DNA from: Alterisphingorhabdus sp051668705
GTDB lineage: Bacteria > Pseudomonadota > Alphaproteobacteria > Sphingomonadales > Sphingomonadaceae
NCBI RefSeq assembly: GCF_051668705.1
Contig: NZ_CP196351.1
Location: 2,356,001 to 2,420,000, forward strand
Length of the DNA: 64,000 nt
Reading direction: 5' to 3'
Under the pieces are notes generated by a model. That model ran no database searches and was not told where the DNA came from. It was given only the letters and a program-made list of their open reading frames with translations. Below, in pieces: positions 63,623 to 64,000 of the stretch. The position numbers were made by a program, and so were the translations under genes. Position 1 is the stretch's first letter. Every line of letters starts with the position of its first letter.

Positions 63623-64000
63623 AGGGCTGTTACTAGCACCTGCGCTTACGTTGCCATTGGCGGGCATTGCCGCCCTTGTCTCAACGGCTATGGCGCAGCC
63701 GCTTCCATCGGCTAAGCAAAAAGACGAACCAGAAAATTCCTGCCTATTGGTGCGCAGCATTCGCGATCACCGTGTTCCGCAAAAAGGCGTGCTGGAATTT
63801 CGGGTTAAAGCCAATAGCTATGTTAGAGTGCATTTTCGCGATGAATGTCGCGGCCTGAAAAATAGCAGTCAGATAAGCTATCGCTCGGTCAGCAGCAAAT
63901 TGTGCCGTGGTGATGAAATCCGCATCCTCGCCTCTTTGGGCAGCAGCGCTGACGTCACGGACATTTGTTATGTGACAGGCTTTAGCCCTGTTGCTGCGCA
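63606..64000 (+). CDS. secreted small protein, second of tandem pair (cut by window end)
   Basis: An ATG at 63606 (or 63603 and 63612, same frame) overlaps the end of the preceding gene and runs off the right edge. The visible part has a signal peptide (LLLAPALTLPLAGIAALVS), then SCLLVRSIRDHRVP, FRDECRGL, KLCRGDEIRIL and ICYVTGF, matching the cysteine layout of the first copy. The overlap of start and stop implies translational coupling. Confidence 0.7.
   Translation, partial: MPMTAKGLLLAPALTLPLAGIAALVSTAMAQPLPSAKQKDEPENSCLLVRSIRDHRVPQKGVLEFRVKANSYVRVHFRDECRGLKNSSQISYRSVSSKLCRGDEIRILASLGSSADVTDICYVTGFSPVAA

Overview
The window is a contiguous stretch of chromosome from an alphaproteobacterium, most probably a sphingomonad (Sphingomonadales) of moderate GC content, with roughly half G+C by eye. 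This rests on gene content and order. The block dnaA, rpsT, mutM, ubiE, ubiB, coaBC, dut is typical of alphaproteobacteria. The groups ubiA/rsmE/gshA and mutY/DUF721/DsbA/DsbA/smc, together with DUF1489, DUF3297 and a CDC48-type ATPase, are familiar from sphingomonads. No genus can be fixed from the sequence alone. No transposase, integrase, phage gene, CRISPR array, rRNA or tRNA is visible.

Layout, left half. At 0-2 kb a minus-strand acyl-CoA operon ends in a truncated acyl-CoA dehydrogenase. At 2-5.6 kb lie two tandem solute-binding lipoproteins and a DUF4112 membrane protein. At 5.7-8 kb is a CDC48-like double AAA ATPase, preceded by an intrinsic terminator that suggests a small RNA or leader. 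At 8.3-16.2 kb are a LysR regulator, a cyclophilin, MgtE, a TPR-like secreted protein, a DUF3857/transglutaminase protein and DUF1489. At 16.2-26.5 kb come a DsbA/FrnE oxidoreductase, NudC, a serine hydrolase, MutY, a DciA-like protein, two exported DsbA-type thioredoxins and SMC. At 26.6-34.5 kb is a redox-stress and surface region: OxyR, a 1520-residue repetitive autotransporter, a YghU-type glutathione protein, SoxR, and a divergent glyoxalase-fold gene behind a recognisable SoxR box.

Layout, right half. At 34.6-40.4 kb are UbiA, RsmE, a secreted P-domain/DUF11 protein and glutamate-cysteine ligase. At 40.7-50.8 kb are membrane and envelope genes (ICMT-like methyltransferase, a secreted Arg/Gly/Phe/His-rich protein, DUF3297, DUF805, an MBL lipoprotein), BipA, one chemoreceptor, a c-type haem protein with an unclear start, and a TPR protein. 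At 51-58.5 kb is the dnaA-side block for dUTP, coenzyme A, ubiquinone, DNA repair and replication initiation. At 58.5-64 kb are a ThiF/MoeB-like enzyme, MAPEG, a sirtuin, DapB, an M48 protease gene broken by a frameshifting internal deletion, Nth, and two tandem small secreted paralogues, the second cut by the window end.

Together the genes are mostly housekeeping: DNA repair (MutY, MutM, Nth), chromosome maintenance (SMC, DnaA, DciA-like), quinone synthesis (UbiA, UbiB, UbiE), thiol and redox balance (GshA, DsbA proteins, YghU, OxyR, SoxR) and cofactor supply (CoaBC, Dut, NudC, DapB). The accessory and most interesting parts are the repeat autotransporter with its palindromic upstream region, the SoxR-box gene pair, the RGF/His-rich secreted protein, the haem protein lacking a normal start, the broken M48 gene and the candidate small RNA upstream of cdc48. 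I found no clearly new multi-gene system.
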